A DNA stretch of 48,828 bases from Streptomyces longisporoflavus. GTDB lineage: Bacteria; Actinomycetota; Actinomycetes; Streptomycetales; Streptomycetaceae. Made by a program: the position numbers and the translations under genes. The stretch covers positions 1 to 48,828 of the forward strand of contig NZ_BMTR01000038.1 in the NCBI RefSeq assembly GCF_014649775.1, given 5' to 3'. Shown here one piece after another: positions 18,192-26,321 of the stretch (position 1 is the stretch's first letter; each line of letters begins with the position of its first letter). Below the pieces are notes generated by a model. That model saw only the letters and a program-made list of their open reading frames with translations, was not told where the DNA came from and made no database searches.

Positions 18192-18986
18192 TCACAGTTG
18201 CCTGTAGTCGGCCCATGCCCGGGCGGCTGTTTCCATCGCGGCGAGCCATGTCTGGTCGGGGTGTCGTTCAGCTCGTTTCTGGTACGTCCTGAGGTTGGCC
18301 CAGGCGAACGCATCGATGGCCGCAGGGTCGGACTTCGACCACGCGGCGCATCCAGATACCCAGGATTCCGCGCTCTGCGGGCTGTGGCCGGCCGCGATGA
18401 GCTGCAGGACGAGCAGCGAGGGATCGATGAGCGCGCTTCCTCTGGTGGGCCAGGCCCAGTCGACGACCCACGAACCGGTGTCCCCGACCAGGAGGTTGCC
18501 GGGGTTGATGTCCCCGTGGATGAGGCTGTCTCCTTTGAAGAGTGCGGCCTGGCCCGGGTCGGCGGCGAAGCGATCCCATCGGGTCTCTGGCCAGCGGTCT
18601 GCTACTGCCGGCAGCGCAATCTGCCCGATCCTGTCCACGAGCTCAACGATGAGGGGAAGGTCTTCGGAGTCGGGTGCGAAGTTGCTCGGCCGCCCGTGGA
18701 CCCGCTCGAATCCCAGAGCGATCCACTGATCGTTTTGTGTGTGCCAGCGCAGGCGGGGGGAGAGCGGGTGCACGGAGGGGTTGACCGCCTGCTCCCGGAT
18801 CAGGGAGTCCCGTCGCCCCCCCGCCCGGTTCTCGATGCCCTTGACGAAGAAACGTCCCCGGTCGCCGTCGATCAGCAGCAGGACGTCGGAGGTGAACCCC
18901 CGCGCCGTGGGCTGCGCGTCGAAGACGTCTCCTGTATAGGGGCGGATGAGATCGAGGAAATTGGCAGGGGGGAGGCGACGGTGCAT
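18192..18986 (-). CDS. Aminoglycoside phosphotransferase (APH)-like kinase
   Basis: 264 aa; GAAGGAAG ribosome site just before ATG 18986. Kinase hallmarks of the APH/choline-kinase fold: Lys49 in RFFVKG, Glu64 in IREQ, the catalytic loop LIHGDINPGNLLV (His157, Asp159, Asn164) and the metal-binding Asp176 in VVDWAWP. All are intact, so ATP-dependent phosphorylation of a small molecule or peptide is likely. It follows the radical SAM gene after only 12 nt. That context, not its similarity to resistance enzymes, suggests a role in a small biosynthetic or modification pathway. Confidence 0.88.
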   Translation of the reverse strand: MHRRLPPANFLDLIRPYTGDVFDAQPTARGFTSDVLLLIDGDRGRFFVKGIENRAGGRRDSLIREQAVNPSVHPLSPRLRWHTQNDQWIALGFERVHGRPSNFAPDSEDLPLIVELVDRIGQIALPAVADRWPETRWDRFAADPGQAALFKGDSLIHGDINPGNLLVGDTGSWVVDWAWPTRGSALIDPSLLVLQLIAAGHSPQSAESWVSGCAAWSKSDPAAIDAFAWANLRTYQKRAERHPDQTWLAAMETAARAWADYRQL

Positions 18987-18998
18987 TCCGGCTTCCTT

Positions 18999-19892
18999 CT
19001 AGTTCCGGGGAGTGCACTCACTTCCCGGGAACCCGGGCGAGCACTCGTCTTCGTTGTCGTCATCGTCGTCTTCATCCCCGCCGTTACCGCCCCGGCGGAT
19101 GACGGAGGAGCTGATGAGGGCTTTCGCGGCGGCCATGGCGTCGCCGATGAGGATGTCCTCCAGCGATCCCTCACGGATGCTTCCGGCCTTCAACCACGTC
19201 GAAAAGACGCACGGCGTCACCATGCCGTCGGGCCCCACTGACGCGCGGCCGTCGCCGCAACGGCCGCAGAGCCCCGCCGTGTCCGGTTCCCGCCCGCACG
19301 CAGCCCGGCCGAAGGGACGGGCAGTATCAGCCCTGATCCTTTCCACGCCCATGGCGGTCAGTTCGCGTCGTGCGTGCTTGACGCGCTGGCCTGTGCCGCA
19401 GTCGATGATCCCGACCCGGATCGGGACGTGGAGCGTGACGGCCCGGCTGATGTTGGCCCTGGTCCGGGCGTGGCTGTTCCGCCGCGTGATCGCGTTGTGC
19501 TCCGCGGGACTATCCGAGTAGTACGACGTGGCCAGACTTGCGCCTACGCGCCGCAGGACGTCCCACCAGAGATCCGGGACGTGGACGAGGTTGCTGTAGA
19601 CCTCCACCGCCATCCCCCGGTGCAGGGCGTGTTCGGCGAGTTCAAGGGAGTGGGGATGCAGGAGCGGCTCCCCGCCGAACAGTTGTACCGCCCGCACGCC
19701 GCTCGATGCGCCCTGGTCGATGACCCGGAGCCAGTCCGCACGCGTCATTACGCCGTGCCGGCCTCCGGGGCCCGAATCGTTGAGGCAGTGCACACACCTC
19801 AGCTGACACTTGCGTGTCAGATCCAGCCACAGGAAGCCCGCTGCCTCTGGGCGCGCAGGTATCGGCTGCTGCTCATCTACTGGTGCTGTCAC
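18999..19892 (-). CDS. Radical SAM enzyme with acidic, Cys-bearing tail
   Basis: 297 aa, GTG 19892 with AAGGAG about 7 nt before it. The [4Fe-4S]/SAM motif is CQLRCVHC (Cys29, 33, 36), followed by the SAM-binding GGEP (73-76). A SPASM-like C-terminal cysteine cluster follows (AACGREPDTAGLCGRCGDG, then TPCVFSTW), which would bind auxiliary iron-sulfur clusters as in peptide-modifying enzymes. After a linker of eleven mostly acidic residues (DEDDDDDNEDE) it ends CSPGFPGSECTPRN, a tail seen in some Streptomyces radical SAM proteins. Substrate unknown; a peptide is plausible, but I found no convincing precursor gene nearby. Confidence 0.9.
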   Translation of the reverse strand: MTAPVDEQQPIPARPEAAGFLWLDLTRKCQLRCVHCLNDSGPGGRHGVMTRADWLRVIDQGASSGVRAVQLFGGEPLLHPHSLELAEHALHRGMAVEVYSNLVHVPDLWWDVLRRVGASLATSYYSDSPAEHNAITRRNSHARTRANISRAVTLHVPIRVGIIDCGTGQRVKHARRELTAMGVERIRADTARPFGRAACGREPDTAGLCGRCGDGRASVGPDGMVTPCVFSTWLKAGSIREGSLEDILIGDAMAAAKALISSSVIRRGGNGGDEDDDDDNEDECSPGFPGSECTPRN

Positions 19893-20403
19893 GACTACTC
19901 CTTGAATGGAGCCTCTCCCCGTTGGCCGACGGCCGGAGGAGACCGTTTGATTGCACTGCGCGCAAGGGGTGTTCTTTGGTGGCCGCCCCGGCCAGTCGTC
20001 GCGTCCGGGTGGCGCGGGTCCGTCCCTCCTCGGTCGCCCGCCGCGCCCAAACCCGGAGGATTGCGCCCGGACCGGTCAGTCGTCGTCAGCGGCGCAAGTG
20101 GAGAGGGGGAACCTGTCCCCTCTCCGCCAAGGACCCTCTGCCGTTACGCACCGTGGGTACGTCTGACGCGAAGGGGTTCCGGTGGGCATCAGGGTCGGGA
20201 GCCGCGCCGTCGGTGCCGGGCAGCGTGGGGCTCTCGGATCGGCGGTCCCCTCCCTTTCTCTGTCTTCGGATGTACGAAGGCAAGATGGGCGGTGCGCTGC
20301 GGGCCGTCGCACGAGAGCTGCGGGGCCGCGAAACCCCGTAGCGACTGAAGAGCCCCGCGGCCCGCCGCACACTGGGGCGGTTTCTCTGCTGCCGTCATGC
20401 CGA
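19893..20403. other. Intergenic region upstream of the radical SAM gene
   Basis: About 510 bp between the GGREWD-type small gene and the radical SAM gene. It holds the hairpin at 20100-20125. The minus-strand reading from an ATG at 20189 (MPTGTPSRQTYPRCVTAEGP) is open but not convincing. I looked for a short precursor-peptide gene with a leader and a Cys- or Lys/Trp-rich core and saw none that I would defend. Confidence 0.4.
20100..20125. terminator. 9-bp hairpin, probable terminator or attenuator
   Basis: GGAGAGGGG and its exact complement CCCCTCTCC are separated by an 8-nt loop. On the minus strand it lies downstream of the gene at 20404-20703 and about 210 nt before the radical SAM start, so it could end the first transcript or attenuate read-through. 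Confidence 0.45.
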
Positions 20404-20703
20404 TCACGCCTGCCGCCCGCCACTCCGGGCGTTGGCAGCCGCTACCCGCGCACCCAGCAGCTGACGTAGATCGATGTGGCGGACGTGTTGTGGCTTGGCG
20501 TCCCACTCGCGTCCTCCTGGAGGAGGACGAAGCTGATACAGCCCGCCTTCTTTGCCCATCATGACGCCCACGCGGTTCCTGCTCGAGTCCAGTTTCACGC
20601 AGGGCAGGCGTGTACGGGGCGTCCGTGTCTCTTCCTTCTGGTCTTGGCCCTTCCCTCTCCATGCACACGACGCTATGGGGCCTGTGCCGGGGAACCCAGG
20701 CAC
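20404..20703 (-). CDS. Small conserved Streptomyces protein with GGREWD motif
   Basis: 99 aa at most. The conserved core is RNRVGVMMGKEGGLYQLRPP followed by GGREWDAKPQHVRHID and ARVAAANARS. It resembles a family of small Streptomyces proteins (R-x-G-x-V/M, LRP, GGxEWD, xVR) usually encoded next to XRE-family regulators, as here, 53 nt after one. The first 30 residues are less family-like, so the true start may be a GTG nearer the core (LPCVKLDSS). Function is unknown; the fold is probably a small beta barrel. Confidence 0.65.
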   Translation of the reverse strand: MPGFPGTGPIASCAWRGKGQDQKEETRTPRTRLPCVKLDSSRNRVGVMMGKEGGLYQLRPPPGGREWDAKPQHVRHIDLRQLLGARVAAANARSGGRQA

Positions 20704-20756
20704 GGAGCGGCGCAGTTTGCTGGCAGGCCATCAGGAAATGCTATGCGCGGTGGTAC

Positions 20757-21992
20757 TTAGCCCGCCACGCCCAGGTGGGCGGCCATACGGCGCATATCCT
20801 GGGTGAGCGTGCGTTTGCGGTGGGCGAGGATGTCCTGCATGACGTGACGAGCCATCGTCTGATGCTTCAACCATCCGGGGGCGGTGCGCAGGATGGTGTT
20901 CAGTTCCTCCATCGAGTCCTGGTGCGATCCCAGCCGCGCGTGAGCGTAGGCGACGTCCAGGCGGTGCCGGTCCCAGTTGTTCGCGCTAGGCCGCCCGAAC
21001 CTTTTTACTGCCTTGCGCCCGACCGGCCCCTCATCAGCCCTGCGCAGCACCCCGCGGGCGTCACCGATGAGGGCGAGATCTTCAATGGCCTTCGCCTCGG
21101 CCGTTACAGGCCCGAAGGTGGACCAGTGCTCGCGGAAGTTGACGTGCTCTTCGCCCAGCGCGCTTGCGGCCGTGGCGGCCATCCGGCGAGCTTCCCTGGC
21201 CACATCCGGGCGGTTGTTGCGCATCGCGGCAGCAGCGACGCGTTGGAGAAGTTCTCCCCATACGGCCAACTGGCCGGGAGAGGCAATGGAGATGCGCGGT
21301 TCGACTTCGGCGGCTGTGGCGGCGGCTAATTGCTCCGCCTCGTCGAATCGGTCCTGCCGCAGGAGCAGCCACCCCATTCCCACCACCCCGGATGCCGCAA
21401 CCTGTACGTGTCCCGTCTCGCGAGCGTCCCGAATCCCCTGCGAGAGCGCGTGGTAGGCCATGTCGTACCGCCGGACCTGGGTCAAGAATTTCCCGGCGAG
21501 AAGAAAAGCACTGGCCCTGGTAACGACGGCGCTTTGGCGCGCCTCGCCCTCCTCGCTGAGGACGACGGCTGTCTCGGCCGCTCGCAGGATTCCGGGTAGC
21601 TTCTTTGCCACCGAGTCGTATCGGTCAGCGTGGTAAAGGCTGTGGGAATCGTCGATGTCGCGACGAATCAAATGGAGTTCGGTCATCTGTGCCGGCTCAG
21701 TAAGCACCTCATCCAGTCCGATCGGCGGCATAAGAGCCCGCCTGAGCTCCATCAGCTTGGGACCATCCCCTGCGCTTGCGTGCACAGGGTCGGGAGATTG
21801 CGTCGCGAAGAGACTTGAAGTTGTCGTGCCGAGTGCCCGGGCAAGCGTATGAAGGGTCTCGACCCTCGCGTCTCCGCCCTGCTCCACCTTACGGACCGTG
21901 CCCACCGACAGGCCCGCGGCGTGGGCCAGTTCTTCCTGGCTCCAGCCCATTCGACGACGAAGAGTACGGACGTTCTCTTTCAGCGATGACAT
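20757..21992 (-). CDS. XRE-family regulator with TPR-like C-terminus
   Basis: 411 aa from ATG 21992. The frame allows an ATG at 22007, but that one overlaps the GGGAGGTGA ribosome site that serves 21992. The HTH spans about residues 4-60 (LKENVRTLRRRMGWSQEELA, then LSVGTVRKVEQGGDARVETL). The remaining 340 residues are helical repeats of tetratricopeptide type (AYHALSQGIRDARETGHVQV, RQDRFDEAEQLAAATA), a layout shared by many Streptomyces regulators that bind a peptide or partner protein. It heads the group that continues with the GGREWD protein, the radical SAM enzyme and the kinase, and is the likely regulator of them. Confidence 0.88.
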   Translation of the reverse strand: MSSLKENVRTLRRRMGWSQEELAHAAGLSVGTVRKVEQGGDARVETLHTLARALGTTTSSLFATQSPDPVHASAGDGPKLMELRRALMPPIGLDEVLTEPAQMTELHLIRRDIDDSHSLYHADRYDSVAKKLPGILRAAETAVVLSEEGEARQSAVVTRASAFLLAGKFLTQVRRYDMAYHALSQGIRDARETGHVQVAASGVVGMGWLLLRQDRFDEAEQLAAATAAEVEPRISIASPGQLAVWGELLQRVAAAAMRNNRPDVAREARRMAATAASALGEEHVNFREHWSTFGPVTAEAKAIEDLALIGDARGVLRRADEGPVGRKAVKRFGRPSANNWDRHRLDVAYAHARLGSHQDSMEELNTILRTAPGWLKHQTMARHVMQDILAHRKRTLTQDMRRMAAHLGVAG

Positions 21993-22115
21993 CGAATCAC
22001 CTCCCATCCAGGCTACGCCCGTCCGGCAAGCGGAGGGATCCCTCCGCGGTCAGCCAGGCTGTTCTCATCATCGAAGTGCCGAAGACGATCGCGGAAAGGC
22101 CGTTGACGTACGCCG

Positions 22116-22202
22116 GAACACCCCACGCCTGCGGGGGTGGCCCCCACCGAACACGATCTCGTGTACTTCGTGAACTGCTCCCCGTGCCCGCGGGGATGAG
22201 CC
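22116..22202 (+). repeat. Relic two-repeat CRISPR unit
   Basis: A repeat CTGCTCCCCGTGCCCGCGGG continuing GATGAGCC (22175-22202) clearly matches the type I-E repeat of the main array. A degenerate copy lies at 22116-22143 (CACCCCACGCCTGCGGGGGT core). The two starts are 59 nt apart, against 61 in the main array, leaving a 31-nt spacer-like segment. No leader is recognisable and no cas gene is near, so this is probably a dead array remnant 13 kb from the active locus. Confidence 0.6.
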
Positions 22203-22408
22203 TGGCTGGGATTCATGTCCGCGCTTTCCCGGCGGGCGCGGGCAGCCCGGTCGGCCGGCGAGGACTGCACGGCTCCCGTACCGTTCGACGACTGCATTCG
22301 GCGCGTATGGGGGTTTGCTGATCTCGTCGGCCTCGTCGGTGCCTCTACAGCGGCAGAAAAACGCGCCGTCGGGGAAGACACGGCCTGGGGTGATGCACCC
22401 GAGGTCCC

Positions 22409-22576
22409 TCACTTCTGCCATTCATCGCGGAGCCGACGAACGGCCGCGATGGCGCGCACCGCCTTGTCGGACAGCGCAGGGATCTGGTCGAGGACGTAGC
22501 CGAGGATCAGGAAGAAGCCACCAAGGGCAGCTACTACGGCGGTAGCCCAACCAACGGTCTCCAAGAACCCGATCAC
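22409..22576 (-). CDS. Short membrane protein (55 aa)
   Basis: Starts at GTG 22576 and reads VIGFLETVGWATAVVAALGG, FFLILGYVLDQIPALSD, then a basic amphipathic tail KAVRAIAAVRRLRDEWQK. One membrane helix spans about residues 8-27, followed by a charged cytoplasmic-type tail. The pattern of hydrophobic N-terminus and helical charged tail is not random sequence. It sits alone after the regulator's upstream region. Its start codon lies inside a 9-bp inverted repeat (22569-22596), which might control its translation. No family recognised. Confidence 0.55.
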   Translation of the reverse strand: MIGFLETVGWATAVVAALGGFFLILGYVLDQIPALSDKAVRAIAAVRRLRDEWQK

Positions 22577-22596
22577 CTTTCACACGTGGTGATCGG
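22569..22596. promoter_or_regulatory. Inverted repeat over the start of the 55-aa gene
   Basis: CCGATCACC and GGTGATCGG are perfect complements separated by 10 nt. The left arm contains the GTG start (22574-22576) of the small membrane protein. It could be an operator or an RNA hairpin that hides the start. Confidence 0.4.
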
Positions 22597-23096
22597 ACCG
22601 AAGACAGGCAGCCTCGGCCCGACCACATGACTAGTGGTCGATGCCGAGACCGCCTGCCGCGTATTCCCGCACTACGCCAGGTCTCGAACTGCGCCCAACC
22701 ACGGACGCAGCGCGCGTATCCAGGCAAGGCCACAAGCCAGGGCAAAGCTCCCTGACCTCTGGTCCTGCCTGCGGCTCCGCAGATGGTTGGACGTCTTGGC
22801 AGCAGCAGCCATTGGTAATCGTGAAGCGGAGCGTCTTGCCAGCCTGACACTGACGAGCCGCGCGCCAGACAGAAGCGCTTGCGACGTTACCTGCTTGTGA
22901 CCTGACGTGAGTGCTCCTGGCATGCCTGCAAACCGTGGTTGTCACTCGCCCGGGTCGACTGCACGGCGCGCGCCGCTCGACAAGCTAGGCGGCGCCTGCC
23001 TTGGCTCCGCCTAGCACACGACCGGGTACACATCTTGGGAACGGTCGTTGCAATCCCTGAGAGACCCACGGAACGAAAGAGTGGATGCAGTTTTCG
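22597..23096. other. Intergenic region without recognisable genes
   Basis: 500 bp of somewhat lower GC. Several frames are open on both strands, but none shows natural composition, a ribosome site or a known motif. Confidence 0.4.
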
Positions 23097-23675
23097 TCAG
23101 TAGTTCTCAAGGTTCGCCTTGGCGGTCATTTCGAATTCGTGCAACCGCCCGTCGATAAGGTTGGCTTGAGCGGAGAGATCGCGCGGAAAATCGGTCAAGG
23201 GCTGCATGAATTGCCGGGGAATCCCGGTGATCGATATGGCCGTGTCGGTAACCTCTGGGTTCCAGTATTCCTGTGTGCGCCATGCCCAGTGGCGCAGCGC
23301 ATCATGAGTTCGGGCGGCAGCGTCGACGACTGCCCGTGCACCTTCGAGGCGGAGCAGTGAGTATGCGTCCGACTCTGTGCTTCGGGCGGTCCGCATTTCA
23401 GCAGATGCTTCAAAGTGCTCGTACTCATCGGGCTCCGGCCCGGAGTCGGCCAAGCGGCCTACGATCACGGCGATGATTGCTTCGGCGAACTCGTTGGCGG
23501 CGCCGAGGTAGTTGGCGTAGGCGTCACGGCGCATCTCCCGGCGCCATTGCTGATGCTGCCCGCGCAGTTGCACCCTGCCGCCGGCCAGAGCGGCCAGGAT
23601 CGCCCCGGCTGCCCCGATGATCGTCCCCAGTAACGCGGCTACCGCACCGAGGGCCGCGACTTGTCCCGTGTTCAC
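23097..23675 (-). CDS. Membrane-anchored hypothetical protein
   Basis: 192 aa if started at GTG 23675, just before the membrane helix VAALGAVAALLGTIIGAAGA (about residues 6-28); the frame continues to 23792, but those residues (Pro/Ser/Arg-rich) look non-coding. The helix is followed by a basic QHQQWRREMRRDAYANYLGA and a long helical cytoplasmic domain, ending KANLENY. The helix-then-RRDAYxxxL layout is common in Streptomyces proteins of unknown function. No enzyme motif seen. Confidence 0.7.
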   Translation of the reverse strand: MNTGQVAALGAVAALLGTIIGAAGAILAALAGGRVQLRGQHQQWRREMRRDAYANYLGAANEFAEAIIAVIVGRLADSGPEPDEYEHFEASAEMRTARSTESDAYSLLRLEGARAVVDAAARTHDALRHWAWRTQEYWNPEVTDTAISITGIPRQFMQPLTDFPRDLSAQANLIDGRLHEFEMTAKANLENY

Positions 23676-24144
23676 GAGCAGAGTGCGAGCGGCCGCAGGT
23701 GAACGTGCCAGCCCTCCTGGGCGCGACGCAGTGCTTCGCTGTCCGGCCTGGTCCGGGGGCGCCTTCGAAAGTGCGGTGTGTGGCCAGATCACCTGAGCGG
23801 AAGAAGATTCCGGAGTGGTCGGCGATGGGCCACGACGGCGCCGGGCAGCGGGACCTCATCGTGGCCGCCGAACTTCCCCGCAACGCGGGCGGCACGGTGG
23901 TCGAGCCCGGGCTGCGCCCCGGGGAGGCGGCTCGCGGCCCTCACACGTTCTTGGCGCCGGCCGGGACATAGCGGACCCCTTGACGCCCCGCACCGCGGCA
24001 AGGCCGGCCCTGAAGGCGGACGCGCAGCGGGGGCCCAGCGCATTGGGCTCGATCTGCGTCAGCGCAGACAGACGGCGAGCACGGCGCCGCAACGCCCCGG
24101 CCTCTCGGGGATGCCGCTCATCCTGCGCTTCCCGGAGCGGGGCA
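23676..24144. other. Intergenic region, nothing recognised
   Basis: About 470 bp. A plus-strand reading (IVAAELPRNAGGTVVEPGLR, around 23860-23920) has some natural-looking residues but no start, domain or ribosome site. I do not call a gene here. Confidence 0.4.
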
Positions 24145-24489
24145 TCATGCTCGTGGTCTGCGGCTGAGCCGGTAAATGCCGTAGGTAACGCCAAGGATGA
24201 TGTCCACGGCCGCCCAGAGGCCGATGATGAGGCCGACACCAATAGCGGTTCCTACGTCTCCTGCATCCTGGCAGAGCTTGAGCGCATCGCCGGCAAGGCC
24301 GTCACAGGACGGGTCGTCGCTGGCGTTGTTCACGCCGATGATGATCCATATCAGGAACAGGGCCTGCACTACGAGGAAGATCCACAGGAAGATCTTGCGT
24401 GGTTTCTTGCTCTTGCCGCCGTCGGGGGCGGGCTCTGGGGCGGCGCCGTCAGGGCGTGGGCCCCATTGCGGGGACGGTGTGTCAGTCAT
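24145..24489 (-). CDS. Two-helix membrane protein of unknown function
   Basis: 114 aa with a GAGGAGG ribosome site before ATG 24489. A Pro/Gly-rich cytoplasmic head with a KSKKPRK patch is followed by helix 1 (IFLWIFLVVQALFLIWIIIG, about 33-52). A short external loop with two cysteines (DPSCDGLAGDALKLCQD) may form a disulfide, and helix 2 (AIGVGLIIGLWAAVDIILGV, about 83-102) leads into a basic tail. This looks like the DUF4190/small Streptomyces membrane-protein style, but I cannot name a family. Confidence 0.8.
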   Translation of the reverse strand: MTDTPSPQWGPRPDGAAPEPAPDGGKSKKPRKIFLWIFLVVQALFLIWIIIGVNNASDDPSCDGLAGDALKLCQDAGDVGTAIGVGLIIGLWAAVDIILGVTYGIYRLSRRPRA

Positions 24490-24572
24490 CAGCCCGACCT
24501 CCTCGATGAGGCGAGGCAGTTCTCACCGTCGGTACATGGTCAACACTACGCGCGATGGAGACATACAGCACA

Positions 24573-24797
24573 TCACGGGCTGACGTTGCTGATGACGGCG
24601 CTTGTTGCGCGAGTGCCCAAGAGCGGCCGCGACACCGCCGCTCGGGCTGTTTCGGTCCGGCCGTGTTTCTTCAGGCGCAAGAGCCGGGTGGCCACAAGGG
24701 CGAGCTGTCCGGCGGCGTCGGCCACCGGGATCGCGGGGAGGTCGGCGGGCTCTCGCCCGTGGTCGAGCAGGCGGTCGACGAAGGCGGCGTACGGCGT
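24573..24797 (-). pseudogene. C-terminal gene remnant
   Basis: The minus strand reads YAAFVDRLLDHGREPADLPA, then IPVADAAGQLALVATRLLRL and a basic tail to a TGA at 24573. Composition is protein-like, but the frame is closed by a TGA just upstream and has no ATG/GTG start before mid-fragment. It probably represents the end of a gene deleted upstream. Not recognised. Confidence 0.35.
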
Positions 24798-24865
24798 TCA
24801 CAAGGGGGCGCCAGAGGCCCGGCGCCGGGCCCGCGGGGGAGGCGGCCCGGCGCCGGCGCGTGGAG

Positions 24866-24910
24866 GCCGCTCGGTGAGCAGGCCGGCTGACATCCGGCTC
24901 ACCGAGCGGC
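24866..24910. terminator. 14-bp perfect hairpin at the end of the operon
   Basis: GCCGCTCGGTGAGC pairs exactly with GCTCACCGAGCGGC across 17 nt that can pair further (CCGG/CCGG). The right arm includes the stop codon of the minus-strand gene ending at 24899, so the hairpin forms right at the 3' end of that transcript. A convincing intrinsic terminator without a U tract. Confidence 0.7.
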
Positions 24911-25582
24911 TGTCTCGGGGCCGCCCGGAGAGGCGGCCGGTGGGATGTCGTCCAGGTCGACGATGCGGAACGAGCGGAGGGTGCGTACGAGTTGGGAGGC
25001 CAGGAACCAGCGCAGGCGGGCGTCCCCGTAGGGCACGGGGACGTCGTCGGCGGCCAGGACTTTGACACCGTTGGCTCCGTACGCGTGCGGTGTTCCGATG
25101 ACGCCGTACAGGGGTGCGCTCTGCGCCAGCAGCGCGAGATGCCCGTGGGCTGCGAGATAGGGGCATCGCTGCGCGGCCAGGCGGGCGTGGCGTCGGCAGA
25201 GCGGGGGCTGGGCGGTGCGGATGGTGGTGCTGGAGGTGGGGATGCCGTCCTTCTTGCTTTCCAGGAACAGGATTCCCTCGGGCGTGCGGGCGTCATTGAC
25301 GCATACCTGGCAGCGGAGCGTGAGCATGCATTCGCGCTGCCGGGCCGGGTGGACCAGACGCCACTTCGGTACGCCGGCCGGCAGCCGGTCCGCTCCGATG
25401 GACTGCGAGACCCGCGCCCAGAGCACGCCGCGCACGTCGCGGTCCTCGCACATCTCGTCCCAGTAGGCCAGGCGCGAGTGGCCCGCGTTGTCGAAGGCGG
25501 CGCGCAGGGCCAGGAAGCTGTCGGCCTCTTCTCCCTCGCGCGCGGTGATGTAGGGGACCACACCGTGCTTCGTCGTGTTCAC
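24899..25582 (-). CDS. Conserved Streptomyces hypothetical protein
   Basis: 227 aa; its GTG start overlaps the stop of the DUF5999 gene by four bases (GTGA). It has two CxxC-like pairs around the middle (RQRECMLTLRCQVCVND and PPLCRRHARLAAQRCPYL), suggesting a structural zinc site, plus conserved-looking WDEMCEDRDVRGVLWARVSQ and GVIGTPHAYGANGVKVLAAD. Soluble. Last gene of the overlapping operon that begins at 27470; transcription probably ends at the hairpin 24866-24910. Function unknown. Confidence 0.8.
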   Translation of the reverse strand: MNTTKHGVVPYITAREGEEADSFLALRAAFDNAGHSRLAYWDEMCEDRDVRGVLWARVSQSIGADRLPAGVPKWRLVHPARQRECMLTLRCQVCVNDARTPEGILFLESKKDGIPTSSTTIRTAQPPLCRRHARLAAQRCPYLAAHGHLALLAQSAPLYGVIGTPHAYGANGVKVLAADDVPVPYGDARLRWFLASQLVRTLRSFRIVDLDDIPPAASPGGPETAAR

Positions 25583-25779
25583 GGGGCGGCTCCCGCTGTG
25601 GCGAGGGGGCGGCAGGGGGCCACGATGCTGTTGTCGGGGAGGAGATCACCGGTGTCGTCGAAGCGGATGACGCCGTTGCAGAGTCTGGTCCAGCCGGTGA
25701 CGTCGTCCCGTGCGAGTGGTATGGCCGCGTCGCGGTCCGGCTGATCAGCCGCGGGGCACGGTGGCCTGTGCTGGCACAT
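25579..25779 (-). CDS. DUF5999 family small protein
   Basis: 66 aa from ATG 25779. MCQHRPPCPAADQPDRDAA is the distinctive start of the DUF5999 family (two Cys plus His, possibly metal-binding), followed by GWTRLCNGVIRFDDTGDLLP and the closing APCRPLATAG. Role unknown; members are widespread in Streptomyces, typically beside ATP-binding and DUF6415-type genes as here. Separated by 59 nt from the DUF6302 gene and coupled to the next gene by a GTGA overlap. Confidence 0.82.
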   Translation of the reverse strand: MCQHRPPCPAADQPDRDAAIPLARDDVTGWTRLCNGVIRFDDTGDLLPDNSIVAPCRPLATAGAAP

Positions 25780-25838
25780 GCGCGTCGCTCTTCCTGTCGA
25801 TCGTGCGGTTGGGGAAGGTGGTGCCCTCGTCGGGGGCC

Positions 25839-26321
25839 CTACGGAGCCGCGGGGGAGCGGGGCGGGGAGGCCGGTGAGGGCGGCTGCGGGGTGCGCGGGG
25901 TGCTGGCGGCGCGATTCACGAGGCGGGCGATCGCCTGTTCGCTGTAGCCGTAGAAGCGCCCCAGGGTGATGTCGTCGGCGGGGCCCCGGTACGCCGGTGG
26001 TCTTGCTCCCCATTCGACGATGTGGCAGGTGTCCGGGTAGGGCGACCACCGCAGGCGCGGGTCGGGGAAGCCGGGCCGGGTATGAATGAGGTCCCGCACC
26101 AGGAGGCCGAGGTCGAGGTAGGGCACGGAGAAGTACCCGCCCTGCCGCGAGCCTCCGACGGGGACAAGGAGGAAGGGCATGCGCAGGGGTCGCACGGCGA
26201 TGCTCTGCTCCAGCAGCCAGGGGCCCGCGAGTCGGGCCGCGAAGAGTTCGTAGTCGTACGCCTCTTGCGGCGGTGTCACCGTGAGGGGCGCCGTCGGGGA
26301 GCCCTGCGAGTCGCGCATCAC
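25839..26321 (-). CDS. DUF6302 family protein
   Basis: 160 aa from GTG 26321 (an ATG follows directly). The conserved block is recognisable: AYDYELFAARLAGPWLLEQS, then VPVGGSRQGGYFSVP, then LRWSPYPDTCHIVEWG and GRFYGYSEQAIARLVNRA. Soluble, ending in a Pro/Ser-rich tail. Role unknown. The start overlaps the stop of the DUF6415-like gene by four bases. Confidence 0.78.
   Translation of the reverse strand: MMRDSQGSPTAPLTVTPPQEAYDYELFAARLAGPWLLEQSIAVRPLRMPFLLVPVGGSRQGGYFSVPYLDLGLLVRDLIHTRPGFPDPRLRWSPYPDTCHIVEWGARPPAYRGPADDITLGRFYGYSEQAIARLVNRAASTPRTPQPPSPASPPRSPAAP

Noticed and set aside
19893..20403. Possible RiPP precursor peptide for the radical SAM enzyme
   Set aside because: The only continuous short frame (from 20189, minus strand) lacks a convincing ribosome site, leader or conserved core, and the frame runs on without a proper end.
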